Shown: in pieces, positions 25,293-33,699 of the stretch
How the letters are laid out: each line of letters begins with the position of its first letter
How positions within the stretch are numbered: the stretch's first letter is position 1
Assembly: GCA_945865535.1 (NCBI GenBank)
Contig: CAMBDW010000005.1
Coordinates: 48,439 to 112,438 of the forward strand
Length of the DNA stretch: 64,000 nucleotides
Source: Chryseobacterium gleum
GTDB taxonomy: Bacteria > Bacteroidota > Bacteroidia > Flavobacteriales > BACL11
Direction: 5' to 3'
Notes under the pieces: model-generated
Databases searched by the model: none
The model's input: the letters and a program-made list of their open reading frames with translations, nothing else
What the model was told of the DNA's origin: nothing
Program-made: the position numbers and the translations under genes

Positions 25293-26687
25293 ATGAAATA
25301 TAGAATTGAAAAAGATACTATGGGGGAAGTAAAAGTTCCTGCAGATAAATACTGGGGAGCACAAACCCAGAGAAGTAGAAATAACTTCAAAATAGGTTGT
25401 GAAGCAAGTATGCCTATAGAAATCATTTATGGTTTCGCTTATTTAAAAAAGGCAGCAGCTCATACTAATTGTGAGTTAGGAGTTCTTTCATCAGAAAAAA
25501 GAGATCTAATCTCACAAGTTTGTGATGAAATATTAGCAGGGAAACATGATGACCAATTTCCTTTAGTTATTTGGCAAACTGGTAGTGGTACCCAAAGTAA
25601 TATGAATTTAAATGAAGTAATTGCTAGCAGAGCCCATGTAATTAATGGAGGGACTTTACAAGATGCTAAAAAAACAATCCATCCAAATGATGATGTAAAT
25701 AAATCACAAAGCTCTAACGATACTTTTCCAACAGGGATGCATATTGCAGCTTACAAAATGATAGTGGAAACAACAATTCCTGGAGTAACACAACTAAGAG
25801 ATACTCTTGCTTCAAAATCAAAAAAATTTATGAATGTTGTAAAAATTGGGAGAACACATTTGATGGATGCTACCCCTTTAACTTTAGGGCAAGAATTTTC
25901 AGGATATGTTTCTCAATTAGATCACGGCTTAAAAGCATTAAAAAATACTTTAGCTCATCTATCAGAATTAGCTCTTGGAGGCACTGCAGTTGGCACAGGA
26001 ATAAATACCCCTAAAGGATATGCTGAGTTAGTGGCAAAATATATTACTGACTTCACAGAACTTCCTTTTATTACGGCAGAAAACAAATTTGAAGCATTGG
26101 CTGCTCATGATGCAATTGTTGAAAGTCATGGAGCTTTAAAACAAGTAGCCGTTTCTTTAAATAAAATTGCTAATGACATCCGAATGTTAGCCTCAGGACC
26201 AAGAAGTGGAATTGGAGAAATTTTTATTCCTGAAAACGAACCAGGCTCTTCTATTATGCCAGGCAAAGTAAACCCAACACAAGCTGAGGCAATGACTATG
26301 GTTTGCGCACAAGTTATTGGAAATGATGTTGCAATATCAGTTGGTGGTATGCAAGGGCATTATGAATTAAATGTGTTTAAGCCAGTAATGGCTGCCAACT
26401 TCTTACAATCAGCTAGATTAATTGGTGACGCTTGTATATCTTTTGATATAAATTGCGCTATCGGAATTGAACCAAATTACGAGAACCTAAAAAAGAATTT
26501 AGACAATTCTTTAATGCTAGTTACTGCTCTAAACACCAAAATTGGTTATGAAAAAGCAGCCAAAATTGCTAAAACTGCTCACCAAAATGGAACAACCCTA
26601 AAAGAGGAGAGCATTAATTTAGGTTACCTCACTCTTGAAGAATTTGATACTTGGGTAAAACCAGAAGATATGTGTGGAAATCTTTAA
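25293..26687 (+). CDS. fumC: Class II fumarate hydratase
   Basis: FumC interconverts fumarate and malate in the citric acid cycle and needs no iron-sulfur cluster. Substrate and catalytic elements are visible: [14 protein letters not shown] at 96-109, SSNDTFPT at 140-147, the active-site His at 189 in [10 protein letters not shown], and the superfamily signature [10 protein letters not shown] at 318-327, whose Ser is the catalytic base. The length of 464 residues is typical. It is a single-gene unit. The nearest terminator-like hairpin in the sense direction is at 27012-27040. Confidence 0.96.
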   Translation: MKYRIEKDTMGEVKVPADKYWGAQTQRSRNNFKIGCEASMPIEIIYGFAYLKKAAAHTNCELGVLSSEKRDLISQVCDEILAGKHDDQFPLVIWQTGSGTQSNMNLNEVIASRAHVINGGTLQDAKKTIHPNDDVNKSQSSNDTFPTGMHIAAYKMIVETTIPGVTQLRDTLASKSKKFMNVVKIGRTHLMDATPLTLGQEFSGYVSQLDHGLKALKNTLAHLSELALGGTAVGTGINTPKGYAELVAKYITDFTELPFITAENKFEALAAHDAIVESHGALKQVAVSLNKIANDIRMLASGPRSGIGEIFIPENEPGSSIMPGKVNPTQAEAMTMVCAQVIGNDVAISVGGMQGHYELNVFKPVMAANFLQSARLIGDACISFDINCAIGIEPNYENLKKNLDNSLMLVTALNTKIGYEKAAKIAKTAHQNGTTLKEESINLGYLTLEEFDTWVKPEDMCGNL

Positions 26688-26750
26688 ACTTATTTAAACA
26701 AAAAAAAGGATACAAAAATTGCACCCTCTTTTTTAAATTAATTAAATGAT

Positions 26751-26843
26751 CTAGAAGTTCCAATAATACCCAACTCCTATTGAGCCTTATCCAGTTCCGC
26801 TTAAGTACATATTATAATTAATTGATCTAATAATTATAGCCTA
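26751..26843 (-). pseudogene. Possible remnant of an outer-membrane barrel protein C-terminus
   Basis: This lies in a 393-bp stretch without an intact gene (26688-27080). On the minus strand one frame reads INYNMYLSGTG, a TAA stop, then GSIGVGYYWNF and a TAG stop. It looks like the last two strands of an outer-membrane beta-barrel ending in the typical terminal Phe. Further stops lie upstream in the same frame. No other gene, RNA or repeat is visible in the stretch apart from a terminator at its end. The assignment rests only on a short pattern and is weak. Confidence 0.25.
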
Positions 26844-27009
26844 CTTTAACAACAGGAGCACTGAGGAAGTTATCTGTACTTATTCTTATACCCAATAAAT
26901 ATCTGAACCATCAACAGAATCTTCATTGCAAATATCTAAATGCAAACCAGCATTGATTAATAAAGAGCATTCTATTATTTGTATAGAGCAAAATACCAAC
27001 AAAATAAAA

Positions 27010-27040
27010 ATCGAGACATAGTTCTCGCTCTTTTTTTATA
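27010..27040. terminator. Bidirectional terminator
   Basis: The stem CGAGA/TCTCG (27012-27016 with 27023-27027) and a 6-nt loop are flanked by T runs on both strands. It lies 41 bp beyond the stop codon of the minus-strand gene at 27081, and downstream of fumC on the plus strand. Confidence 0.6.
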
Positions 27041-27080
27041 GAATATTTCTATAAAAAATAGCTATTTTATCAAAGCCATC

Positions 27081-28085
27081 TTACTTCTTGTTCTTCTCCG
27101 CAGCTTTCTTATCTTCTTTTGCCTTCTTCTCCGCAGCTTTCTTATCTTCTTTTGCCTTCTTCTCCGCTGCTTTCTTATCTAAACTCTTCTGTTTCTCAAT
27201 AGCTTTCCTAACATCAGATCGGTCATTACTTAATTTACCCTTTTTCTTCAAATCTTTTTCTACCAAAATTTGATTAGTTAATTCCTTCTCTGATGCCATA
27301 AGGATTAAAAGCTTTGAAGATTCGCTAATTTTAGATGTTTCTGGTTTAGCTGATTTTGCTTCTTCTAAATCAGTAGGCTTATTTACTGTAACTGAAGTTT
27401 GTATTGTAGCAGTTGATTCTTCCTTTTTAACTTTTGTTGCTTCTGCTTTTGCTTTTACTTCTGCTGCTGCCTTTTCTTCTTCTTTTGCTTTTGCTGCTGC
27501 CTTTGCTTCTGCTTTAGCTTCTGCTTTAGCTTCTGCTGCTGCTTTTGATTCTGCTTTTGCTACAGCTTTATCTGATTCAGTTTTTTCTTTAGCTATTTCT
27601 ACTAAATCAGTTTTTGAATCTGGTGCAATCAGAACTCTACAATCCTTACAATCAATATTCTTGTTATGCATTAACATTGTATTCTCCCATTTATATGCTT
27701 CTTTTGCGCTCTGCTTGCCTGATTCAGTATAATATGAGGTTAATGTTCTATTAGAGTCAAAAATCATAAATAATGAAGAAGGTTTATCGTAATACACCTC
27801 TCCCTGATTCATATTAGACTGATAATATATTTGAGCTACATTATTTCTAATATACTTATGCTTGTAACGATACTCTAAAATTAACTCTCCATTTTCTAAG
27901 TTCTGGTAAATATCAAATGGCTCAATTCCTAATTCTGAATTAACTTGAGCAGGAGTCATTCCTAACTCAATATTATATATCTTCTCAATAGTTGTAAAAT
28001 ATTCAATACTAATTTTATCTTGAGCAGATAAACTCATAGATAATAAAAGAATACCTGTAATTATAAAGTTTTTATTTTTTTTCAT
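27081..28085 (-). CDS. Exported protein with BamE/SmpA-like N-terminal segment and Lys/Ala/Glu repeat tail, unknown function
   Basis: The 334-residue protein begins with a signal peptide ending near SLSAQ. Residues 30 to about 150 include IELGMTPAQVNSELG, a pattern seen in SmpA/OmlA-type domains, and a CKDC pair. From about residue 165 the sequence becomes low-complexity (AEAKAEAKAEAKAAAKAKEE and similar), encoded by short tandem repeats. The C-terminus consists of three near-identical 11-residue units of the type KAKEDKKAAEK. The gene follows 6 bp after the broken Cys-repeat gene, and the two share the GMT/GLT-x-x-QV segment, so they may be partners or paralogues. I do not recognise a function. 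The charged tail could form a long helix or bind the cell wall or polyanions. Confidence 0.6.
   Translation of the reverse strand: MKKNKNFIITGILLLSMSLSAQDKISIEYFTTIEKIYNIELGMTPAQVNSELGIEPFDIYQNLENGELILEYRYKHKYIRNNVAQIYYQSNMNQGEVYYDKPSSLFMIFDSNRTLTSYYTESGKQSAKEAYKWENTMLMHNKNIDCKDCRVLIAPDSKTDLVEIAKEKTESDKAVAKAESKAAAEAKAEAKAEAKAAAKAKEEEKAAAEVKAKAEATKVKKEESTATIQTSVTVNKPTDLEEAKSAKPETSKISESSKLLILMASEKELTNQILVEKDLKKKGKLSNDRSDVRKAIEKQKSLDKKAAEKKAKEDKKAAEKKAKEDKKAAEKNKK
27093..27186 (-). repeat. 33-bp tandem repeat inside the gene at 27081-28085
   Basis: Nearly three copies with a 33-bp period, starting at 27093, 27126 and 27159. Each encodes an 11-residue Lys/Ala/Glu unit. Copies 1 and 2 look identical and copy 3 has a GCA-to-GCT type change. 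In-frame period and high identity suggest recent slippage. Confidence 0.85.
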
Positions 28086-28091
28086 TTTTTC

Positions 28092-29327
28092 TTATTTATC
28101 GTTAATTTCAATAGTCCCTGAAGTTCCTACTTTTAACTCTATACCTATCTTACCTTTTAAGTCTAGAACGTCACATAAAGTACAATCTTTTGCTTCTTTA
28201 TTATTATTTTCTTTTTCAATCTTTCTTTCCATTTTAATGCATGGCTCTCCTATACACAAAGTTGAAGAATAATTAGAATTTACAACATAGTAGTACTTTT
28301 CTGTATCACAAGGACAGTATGAACAAGTATTATCTTCTTCAGTTGCTTTTGAGTTATAATTCCAAGCCAGTTTATCTGTACATCCTTTAATTACAACTGG
28401 TAACGATGGGTCAGGAATACATTGTGGCTCACAATTTCTTATTGGGTCATAGCTAGCATTTAAAATTTCTCCACACGGGCAATATTTACAAAGAGTTCTG
28501 TCATCAATATCAGCATCAGCATTGTAATTTTTTGCTTCTGAATCAATACATCCTGTTATTAATGGTTTTTCACTATAGGAACATGTCCCTGATTCTTGTG
28601 TTGCCTGAGGATTGAAATTATTAGCCTTTCCCTTATGCCAAGATGGCCTTCCTTGATATTTTGGATCAGTTCCATCATCCATGCACCCAGTACAAACAAG
28701 ATAATTCTCTTGAGTTTTACAAGATATTGAATTTTCTATGCAAAGAATGTCACGTGCTTTATATTTTGTATTATCATTAATTATATTCTCAAGTTTACCA
28801 TCTCTATAATATAGAAGAACTTGTTTATTTGCATCATCAGATGATTCAAACTTTGCTATTCCTCACTTTAACGCAAATTCTGTATATATATCTTTTGCAT
28901 TTATTTCTTGCATTAGTTTTCTATAATAGTGTTCATGAATTTCACAATTATCTTTTTGGTGATATATCTCATATGGATAACTAGATAAAATAGCCCTCAC
29001 CTGATCCTTGGTAAGTCCTTTTTGCAATTTAGCAAGAGCTGATACACTGACAAAAGTTTTTATAATTTTTTTATCATATGTACAGTTTCCGTTATCCTTT
29101 GTTGCACTTTTCTGATAGTTTATAGCTTCTTTATCCATACAGCCTAAGACTACAGGAGGGTATGTACAGCAAGAGTAATCTTTACCTCCTTTAACTTTCT
29201 TACAGTCATATTTAGCATCAGGATCATAATTAAGCCCTACATTATCCAAACAAGCAGGAGTTCCACAGCTATAAAAGACACTCATAACTATAATTAAGCG
29301 AATTGAGGAATAAAATACTTTTTTCAT
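28092..29327 (-). pseudogene. Cys-repeat lipoprotein gene interrupted by an in-frame TGA
   Basis: One continuous frame from ATG 29327 to the stop at 28092 is broken only by TGA at 28863-28865 (codon 155). The 154 residues before it have a lipoprotein signal with the acylated Cys at 21 (VFYSC). Two repeats of the type G-C-x-D-x-x-A-x-N-Y-x(6-12)-G-x-C-x-Y follow, and then a segment GLTKDQV resembling the downstream gene. After the TGA the frame continues with GIAKFESSDD and YYRDGKLEN, then three more Cys repeats (GCIDSEAKNYNADA and GCTDKLAWNYNSKA are clear). Methionine at 28682 lies inside a repeat and is not a natural start. A Trp codon at 155 would read smoothly (FALKWGIAKF), so TGG to TGA is the simplest event. 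Whether a truncated protein or readthrough product is made is unknown. Confidence 0.65.
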
Positions 29328-29365
29328 ATTATTAATATTAATTATTTTTATTTTAGAGAAAAACT

Positions 29366-29550
29366 CTATTCAGGAGAATCTTCTTTAGCTGCTTTTTCTT
29401 TAGCTGCTTTTTCTTTATCTGCGATAGCTTGAGCTTTCAAATCAGATGTTAATCTTGTTTGTTCCATTTTCCCTTTTTTTTTGTAGGTGCAATATATAAA
29501 CTTAATTTAAAAAAGAGTCCATATTCCAAAAAAAAATTCTTATCTAGTTT
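29366..29550 (-). pseudogene. Frameshifted gene remnant with Lys/Ala/Glu tail
   Basis: The minus strand between 29550 and 29472 reads FFLEYGLFFKLSLYIAPTKK after an in-frame stop. It then runs into a run of nine A. Beyond the run, the frame one base over reads KKKGKMEQTRLTSDLKAQ and ends ADKEKAAKEKAAKEDSPE at a TAG (29366). Restoring one A to the run joins the two halves into PTKKKGKMEQTR. This looks like the 3' end of a decayed gene for a membrane-barrel-like protein with a charged tail akin to the gene at 27081. The frame from ATG 29467 alone would encode 33 residues. The rest of 29328-29626 shows nothing else. Confidence 0.4.
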
Positions 29551-29626
29551 TTATAGAAAAAATGTTACGGATATAGATTTTAGAGTGTCTGTTATAAACA
29601 AATTTTTGTTAATTTCTTTGTTTGGT

Positions 29627-30703
29627 TTATGACAAATTAATTTTTAGGTCCGCAACAAATTGTTTTATTTGTTGTTCATTTTCTTTTTTGCAGATAAGTA
29701 AAGTTCCTTCATTTTCTACAACTATATAACCATTCATCCCCTGCATTACAACTACCTTATCATTTGGAACTTTAATAATGTTATCCGTTGAATCATAAAG
29801 CATCACTTTGTTTCCTTGCACCGCATTTCTATTCTCATCAAGATCAAGATGCGCATACAAAGACCCCCAAGTGCCTAAATCGCTCCACCCAAGATCTGTA
29901 GGATAAACATATACATTTTCTGATTTTTCCATGATTCCATAATCAAGAGATATATTTTTACAGCCAGGAAAAACTCTATCAATAAATTCCGTTTCTTTAC
30001 TGGTATTATAAAATTGTTTGCCTTGTTCAAAAACATCATACATATCACGCAATTGTTTGCGAAAAGCTAATGTTATGGATTTAGCACTCCAAACAAACAT
30101 CCCAGAATTCCATAAAAAATCGCCACTATCTAAAAAATTAAGAGCCAACTCCTGATTTGGTTTCTCAGTAAAAGTTTTAACCTTTCTTATTCTTTGGTGA
30201 TTGTCTAATTTCTCAGGTGTAAATTGAATATACCCATAGCCTGTATCGGGCCTTGAAGGAGTGATCCCAAGAGTTAATAAAATATCATTCTTAGCAACTA
30301 CTTCCAAACAATCATTAGCCACTCTTACAAATTCATCTTCTTTAAGAATTATATGATCAGATGCGGCAATGATCATATTGGCATTCTCATTCATACTCTG
30401 AATTTTAAAAGCGGCATACGCAACACAAGGAGCAGTATTTCTCATAGCGGGTTCGCAAAGAATATTACTTTCAATGACATTTGGCAATTGTTCTAAACAC
30501 AGGTCTTTATAATTTTTATTGGTTACAATTAATATGTTTTCTTTAGGGCAAACTCTTTGTAAACGATTAAATGTTTGCTGAATTAGAGTTTCTCCTGTAC
30601 CTAATATATCTAGAAATTGTTTGGGGAAAGTAACTTTGCTCATGGGCCAAAACCTTGAGCCTATTCCTCCTGCCATTATTACGGCATAATTATTTTTATT
30701 CAT
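29627..30703 (-). CDS. manC: Mannose-1-phosphate guanylyltransferase
   Basis: The enzyme makes GDP-mannose from mannose 1-phosphate and GTP for glycan and LPS synthesis. The nucleotidyltransferase signature AGGIGSRFWPMS is at residues 11-22, followed by FPKQFLDILG. The middle has the sugar-binding FTEKPN and NSGMFVW elements, and later DLGWSDLGTW. It has 358 residues and lacks the C-terminal phosphomannose isomerase domain of bifunctional enzymes. I start at ATG 30703; a TTG two codons earlier is less likely. No other sugar-nucleotide genes are adjacent. It lies between the decayed locus and the feoAB-sprT unit. Confidence 0.92.
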   Translation of the reverse strand: MNKNNYAVIMAGGIGSRFWPMSKVTFPKQFLDILGTGETLIQQTFNRLQRVCPKENILIVTNKNYKDLCLEQLPNVIESNILCEPAMRNTAPCVAYAAFKIQSMNENANMIIAASDHIILKEDEFVRVANDCLEVVAKNDILLTLGITPSRPDTGYGYIQFTPEKLDNHQRIRKVKTFTEKPNQELALNFLDSGDFLWNSGMFVWSAKSITLAFRKQLRDMYDVFEQGKQFYNTSKETEFIDRVFPGCKNISLDYGIMEKSENVYVYPTDLGWSDLGTWGSLYAHLDLDENRNAVQGNKVMLYDSTDNIIKVPNDKVVVMQGMNGYIVVENEGTLLICKKENEQQIKQFVADLKINLS

Positions 30704-30762
30704 CTTCAACTATCTTTCTCAAAAAAAATTGGCCGCTAAAATACAATAATTAAAACTATAAT

Positions 30763-31350
30763 TTATTGCCCCTTAATGACTTCCGCAAAAGAATGAAATA
30801 AATAGGTCTTATTTGTTTTGTGCTCGATACATTTATATCTTTTTCTGATTTTTTCACCTTTGACAAAGATTTTTCCATTAGCAATTTTAAACGAATCTCC
30901 AACTGCTAAATCTGATATAGTAACAGATGGTAATTGATCGTATTTTTTTAATACTCTAACCAATTCCAAATCGGCAAAAGTGGATGCTTTTGGACTTATC
31001 ATATGACGGCTTAATACTTTTAATATATCATCTGGAAAATAATCAGGAGTTAGAAAATTAAGCATTAAGGATTTAAATGTTAATTGCCAACTTTTAGCAT
31101 GTGGTTTTAGCCTGTTTTGATATTTCTTAAAAACAAAAGCATGCGCTAACTCGTGAGTTAATGTAATCAAAAATGAATACTTATTCAAATTATTATTTAC
31201 CGTAATACTCATCTGATTGCTTCTAACTTTAAAATCTCCCAATTTGGTTTTTCTTGGAGCTAAAATTTTAACAGTCACCTTGAGCTCATCAACCCAACAT
31301 TGCAATAATTTATTGCTTTTTTCAGGTACAAATGAATAAAAAATACTCAT
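30763..31350 (-). CDS. SprT-like zinc metalloprotease-fold protein
   Basis: The protein has 195 residues with the SprT signature THELAHAF: the HExxH motif is at 66-70, and a third ligand candidate is H84 in LKPHAKSW. The C-terminal third is basic and may bind nucleic acid or form the small beta domain of the family (GEKIRKRYKCIEHKTNKTY). The Cys-rich zinc ribbon of longer SprT proteins is not evident. Its ATG overlaps the feoB stop by one base, so it is the third gene of the feoA-feoB unit. That position is a context clue rather than evidence for a role in iron metabolism. Confidence 0.8.
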   Translation of the reverse strand: MSIFYSFVPEKSNKLLQCWVDELKVTVKILAPRKTKLGDFKVRSNQMSITVNNNLNKYSFLITLTHELAHAFVFKKYQNRLKPHAKSWQLTFKSLMLNFLTPDYFPDDILKVLSRHMISPKASTFADLELVRVLKKYDQLPSVTISDLAVGDSFKIANGKIFVKGEKIRKRYKCIEHKTNKTYLFHSFAEVIKGQ

Positions 31351-33428
31351 TAACTAAGTAATTGAAATGCCAAAAGACTAGATAAGTAAGCCATTACGCC
31401 CATATATAAAAACTGAATTACAGGCCATTTCCAATGTTTGGTCTCACGATAAACAATGGCGACTGTACTCATGCACTGCATGGCAAATGCGTAAAAAAGC
31501 ATCAATGAAATACCTACTGCTGGTGTGAAAAATGCTTTTCCGGTTTCTGGATTTTTTAAATCTGCAAGTCGTGTTTGAATGGATTGAATGTCATTATCTC
31601 CTACACTATATATAGTTGACATAGTACCAACAAAAACCTCACGAGCTGCAAAAGAAGTAATTAATGAAATGCCTATTTTCCAGTCAAAACCTAGTGGCTT
31701 TATAGCTGGCTCAATTACTTTACCAATAATTCCTGCATAAGAAGCTTCTAATTTATCAGCGGCAATATGAGTTTCTGAATCTGCTTTACCAGCCCATTCT
31801 TGTTCAATTTTTTCAAATTTATCTCCTGGAGCAAATGAGGATAAAAACCATAATACTATGGATATTGCAATAATAATTTTACCGGCATCAAACAAAAAAA
31901 CTTTTACTTTTTCAACAATAGTGTAAGCAACCGTTTTCCAATCTGGAATTTTATAAGAAGGCAGCTCCATTATATAGTAAGATCGTTCTTGTGATTTAAT
32001 AATAAATTTCAATAGAAAAGCTATTGCTATTGCCGCCACAAATCCAATCAGATAAAAAGCCATCATAACCAGGCCTTGTAAGTTAAATCCAAAATAATCT
32101 TCAGAGGGTATAATAAGTGCAATAATTAAGGTGTAAACGGGCAAACGAGCTGAACAACTCATAAGTGGAGTTACCATTATTGTTATAATTCTTTCCTTCC
32201 ATGATGAAATAGTACGAGCCGACATAATAGCCGGAACCGCACAAGCTGCTCCACTAAGTAGTGGAATAATTGATCTTCCATTAAGTCCAACTCCTCTTAG
32301 TAATTTATCAGTAATAAAACTCACACGGGCCATATAACCAGTATCTTCCAAAAAGGCAACAAAAGCAAACAAGAAAGCAATTTGAGGAACAAAAATTAAA
32401 ATTCCTCCAAGCCCAGCAAGAATGCCATTTACAATTAAATCATTTAATAGCCCTTGAGGCAAAGCATTTGCTGTGAACTTTTGCAAATCAACAAAGAGAC
32501 CATCAATCAGCTCCATTGGGTAGGCCGACCAAGAAAAAACTGCTTGAAAAAGTAAAAATAACACTCCTAAAAAAACTACATACCCCCAAAAAGGATGTAT
32601 TAAAATATCATCAATCTTTTTAGTAAACATATATTTTCCAATAGGCTTTCCTTGTTTTACTGTGGCTTTAATGACTTTATCAATCTGAGCGTATCGATTG
32701 ACAGTTTCTTTAGCTTGTGCTCTTTCAGGAATAATTTCTTCTTTTTTACAAAGTTGATTTAATGCACATCTATTATTTGTCTCTCCACTTAACTTTTGCT
32801 TACAAAGAGCCATAAATGAGGCATAATCATTTTCTATTCCTCTAATTTTGTTGGCTTGCTCAATTACCCCTTTGAATAATTTTGTGATTTCTAGAAATGG
32901 AAAATTTGGCTTTTTTTCAATTGAATGAATGATTGTTTTTTTCAAAGTATCAAGTCCTTTTCCTTTTCGGGCATTTATTGCAACAACAGCAATTCCTAGC
33001 TCTTGCGAGAGTAAATTTACATCAACAATTATTCCTTTTTTAGTGGCAATATCAACCATATTAAGAGCCAATACAACCTCCATATTCAAATCAATAATTT
33101 GAGTAAGCAAAAAGATGGATCGTCTTAAATTGGAAGCATCAGCAACAACTACCGTGATATCCGGATAATCTATATTCTCATTATTGCACAATACTTGTTG
33201 TGCCACTTCCTCATCCATTGATTTTGGAAATAAGGAGTAAGTCCCTGGTAAATCAATAACTTCTGCTTTAAACTCTTCTGATAAGTTTGCTTTTCCACTT
33301 TTTTTCTCAACAGTAATGCCTGGATAATTTCCAACTTTTTGCTTAAGCCCTGTGAGTGCATTAAAAAGAGTTGTTTTTCCGGAATTAGGATTTCCAGCAA
33401 GTGCTATTTTAATTGACTTTTTACTCAT
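31350..33428 (-). CDS. feoB: Ferrous iron transport protein B
   Basis: FeoB is the inner-membrane Fe(II) permease with a cytoplasmic G-protein domain. G1 is GNPNSGKTT (12-20), G3 is DLPG (59-62) and G4 is the NMVD element. A helical GDI domain with a CxxxxxC-containing segment precedes the membrane part. The two Gate motifs can be seen, the first as LSGAACAVPAIMSARTI with the conserved Cys. At 692 residues it is full length. The start overlaps the feoA stop by 8 bp, so the two are translationally coupled, and sprT-like follows with a 1-bp overlap. Confidence 0.95.
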   Translation of the reverse strand: MSKKSIKIALAGNPNSGKTTLFNALTGLKQKVGNYPGITVEKKSGKANLSEEFKAEVIDLPGTYSLFPKSMDEEVAQQVLCNNENIDYPDITVVVADASNLRRSIFLLTQIIDLNMEVVLALNMVDIATKKGIIVDVNLLSQELGIAVVAINARKGKGLDTLKKTIIHSIEKKPNFPFLEITKLFKGVIEQANKIRGIENDYASFMALCKQKLSGETNNRCALNQLCKKEEIIPERAQAKETVNRYAQIDKVIKATVKQGKPIGKYMFTKKIDDILIHPFWGYVVFLGVLFLLFQAVFSWSAYPMELIDGLFVDLQKFTANALPQGLLNDLIVNGILAGLGGILIFVPQIAFLFAFVAFLEDTGYMARVSFITDKLLRGVGLNGRSIIPLLSGAACAVPAIMSARTISSWKERIITIMVTPLMSCSARLPVYTLIIALIIPSEDYFGFNLQGLVMMAFYLIGFVAAIAIAFLLKFIIKSQERSYYIMELPSYKIPDWKTVAYTIVEKVKVFLFDAGKIIIAISIVLWFLSSFAPGDKFEKIEQEWAGKADSETHIAADKLEASYAGIIGKVIEPAIKPLGFDWKIGISLITSFAAREVFVGTMSTIYSVGDNDIQSIQTRLADLKNPETGKAFFTPAVGISLMLFYAFAMQCMSTVAIVYRETKHWKWPVIQFLYMGVMAYLSSLLAFQLLS

Positions 33429-33654
33429 TTACCAGTAACTTAACAGCAATACTTCTTGCATCTTCTTTTCTGATACTTAATATATAAGAGGAAATGAGTA
33501 TTGCAATAGGTCCTCCAAAAGGAGCTTTGCGAACCACTTCAAATTGTTCGCCAGGAGTACAGCCCATTTCTAACAATTTCTGTTCCAAACTATTATCATA
33601 AATTTGAACCATTTCTCCTTTTGAACCAATAGATAATTCCGCTAAATTTTGCAT
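33421..33654 (-). CDS. feoA: Ferrous iron transport protein A
   Basis: FeoA is a small SH3-like cytoplasmic protein that helps FeoB. Typical elements are LLEMGCTPGEQFEVVRKAPFGGPI and the closing SIRKEDARSI. I start at ATG 33654, giving 77 residues. The frame also has TTG at 33660, but those three bases are the end of the -7 box TATATTTG (33658-33665), so they cannot be the start codon of an mRNA made from it. The ATG is then 3 nt from the box, predicting a leaderless mRNA. A palindrome TTTAGA-n5-TCTAAA lies just upstream and is a likely metal-regulator site. Confidence 0.93.
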   Translation of the reverse strand: MQNLAELSIGSKGEMVQIYDNSLEQKLLEMGCTPGEQFEVVRKAPFGGPIAILISSYILSIRKEDARSIAVKLLVNE

Positions 33655-33657
33655 GTG

Positions 33658-33665
33658 CAAATATA
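33658..33665 (-). promoter_or_regulatory. -7 promoter element of feoA-feoB-sprT
   Basis: The minus strand reads TATATTTG, ending 3 nt before the feoA ATG. It is flanked upstream by the palindrome at 33670-33686. Confidence 0.65.
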
Positions 33666-33669
33666 GCTA

Positions 33670-33686
33670 TTTAGAATAAATCTAAA
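33670..33686. promoter_or_regulatory. Predicted operator of the feoAB promoter
   Basis: TTTAGA-ATAAA-TCTAAA is a perfect 6-bp inverted repeat with a 5-bp spacer. It occupies roughly -16 to -32 relative to the predicted start of transcription, where a bound dimer would block RNA polymerase. A DtxR/MntR- or Fur-type iron repressor is the obvious candidate from the controlled genes. The regulator itself is not in this window. Confidence 0.5.
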
Positions 33687-33699
33687 GTAAGCTAGCTAT

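Noticed and set aside
27093..27186. CRISPR-like direct repeats
   Set aside because: The 33-bp period has no unique spacers, is in frame and encodes an 11-residue protein repeat.
28092..28682. Separate gene starting at the ATG at 28682
   Set aside because: The frame is continuous with the upstream coding sequence through 60 sense codons after the TGA. The Met lies inside a Cys repeat, and there is no signal peptide or promoter box there.
28863..28865. TGA read as Trp throughout the genome (alternative code)
   Set aside because: TGA ends tatC, mlaF, mreD and mrdA at natural positions in ATGA overlaps, and a normal RF2 gene is present.
33655..33660. TTG at 33660 as the feoA start
   Set aside because: These bases form the end of the -7 box TATATTTG, and an ATG follows two codons later.
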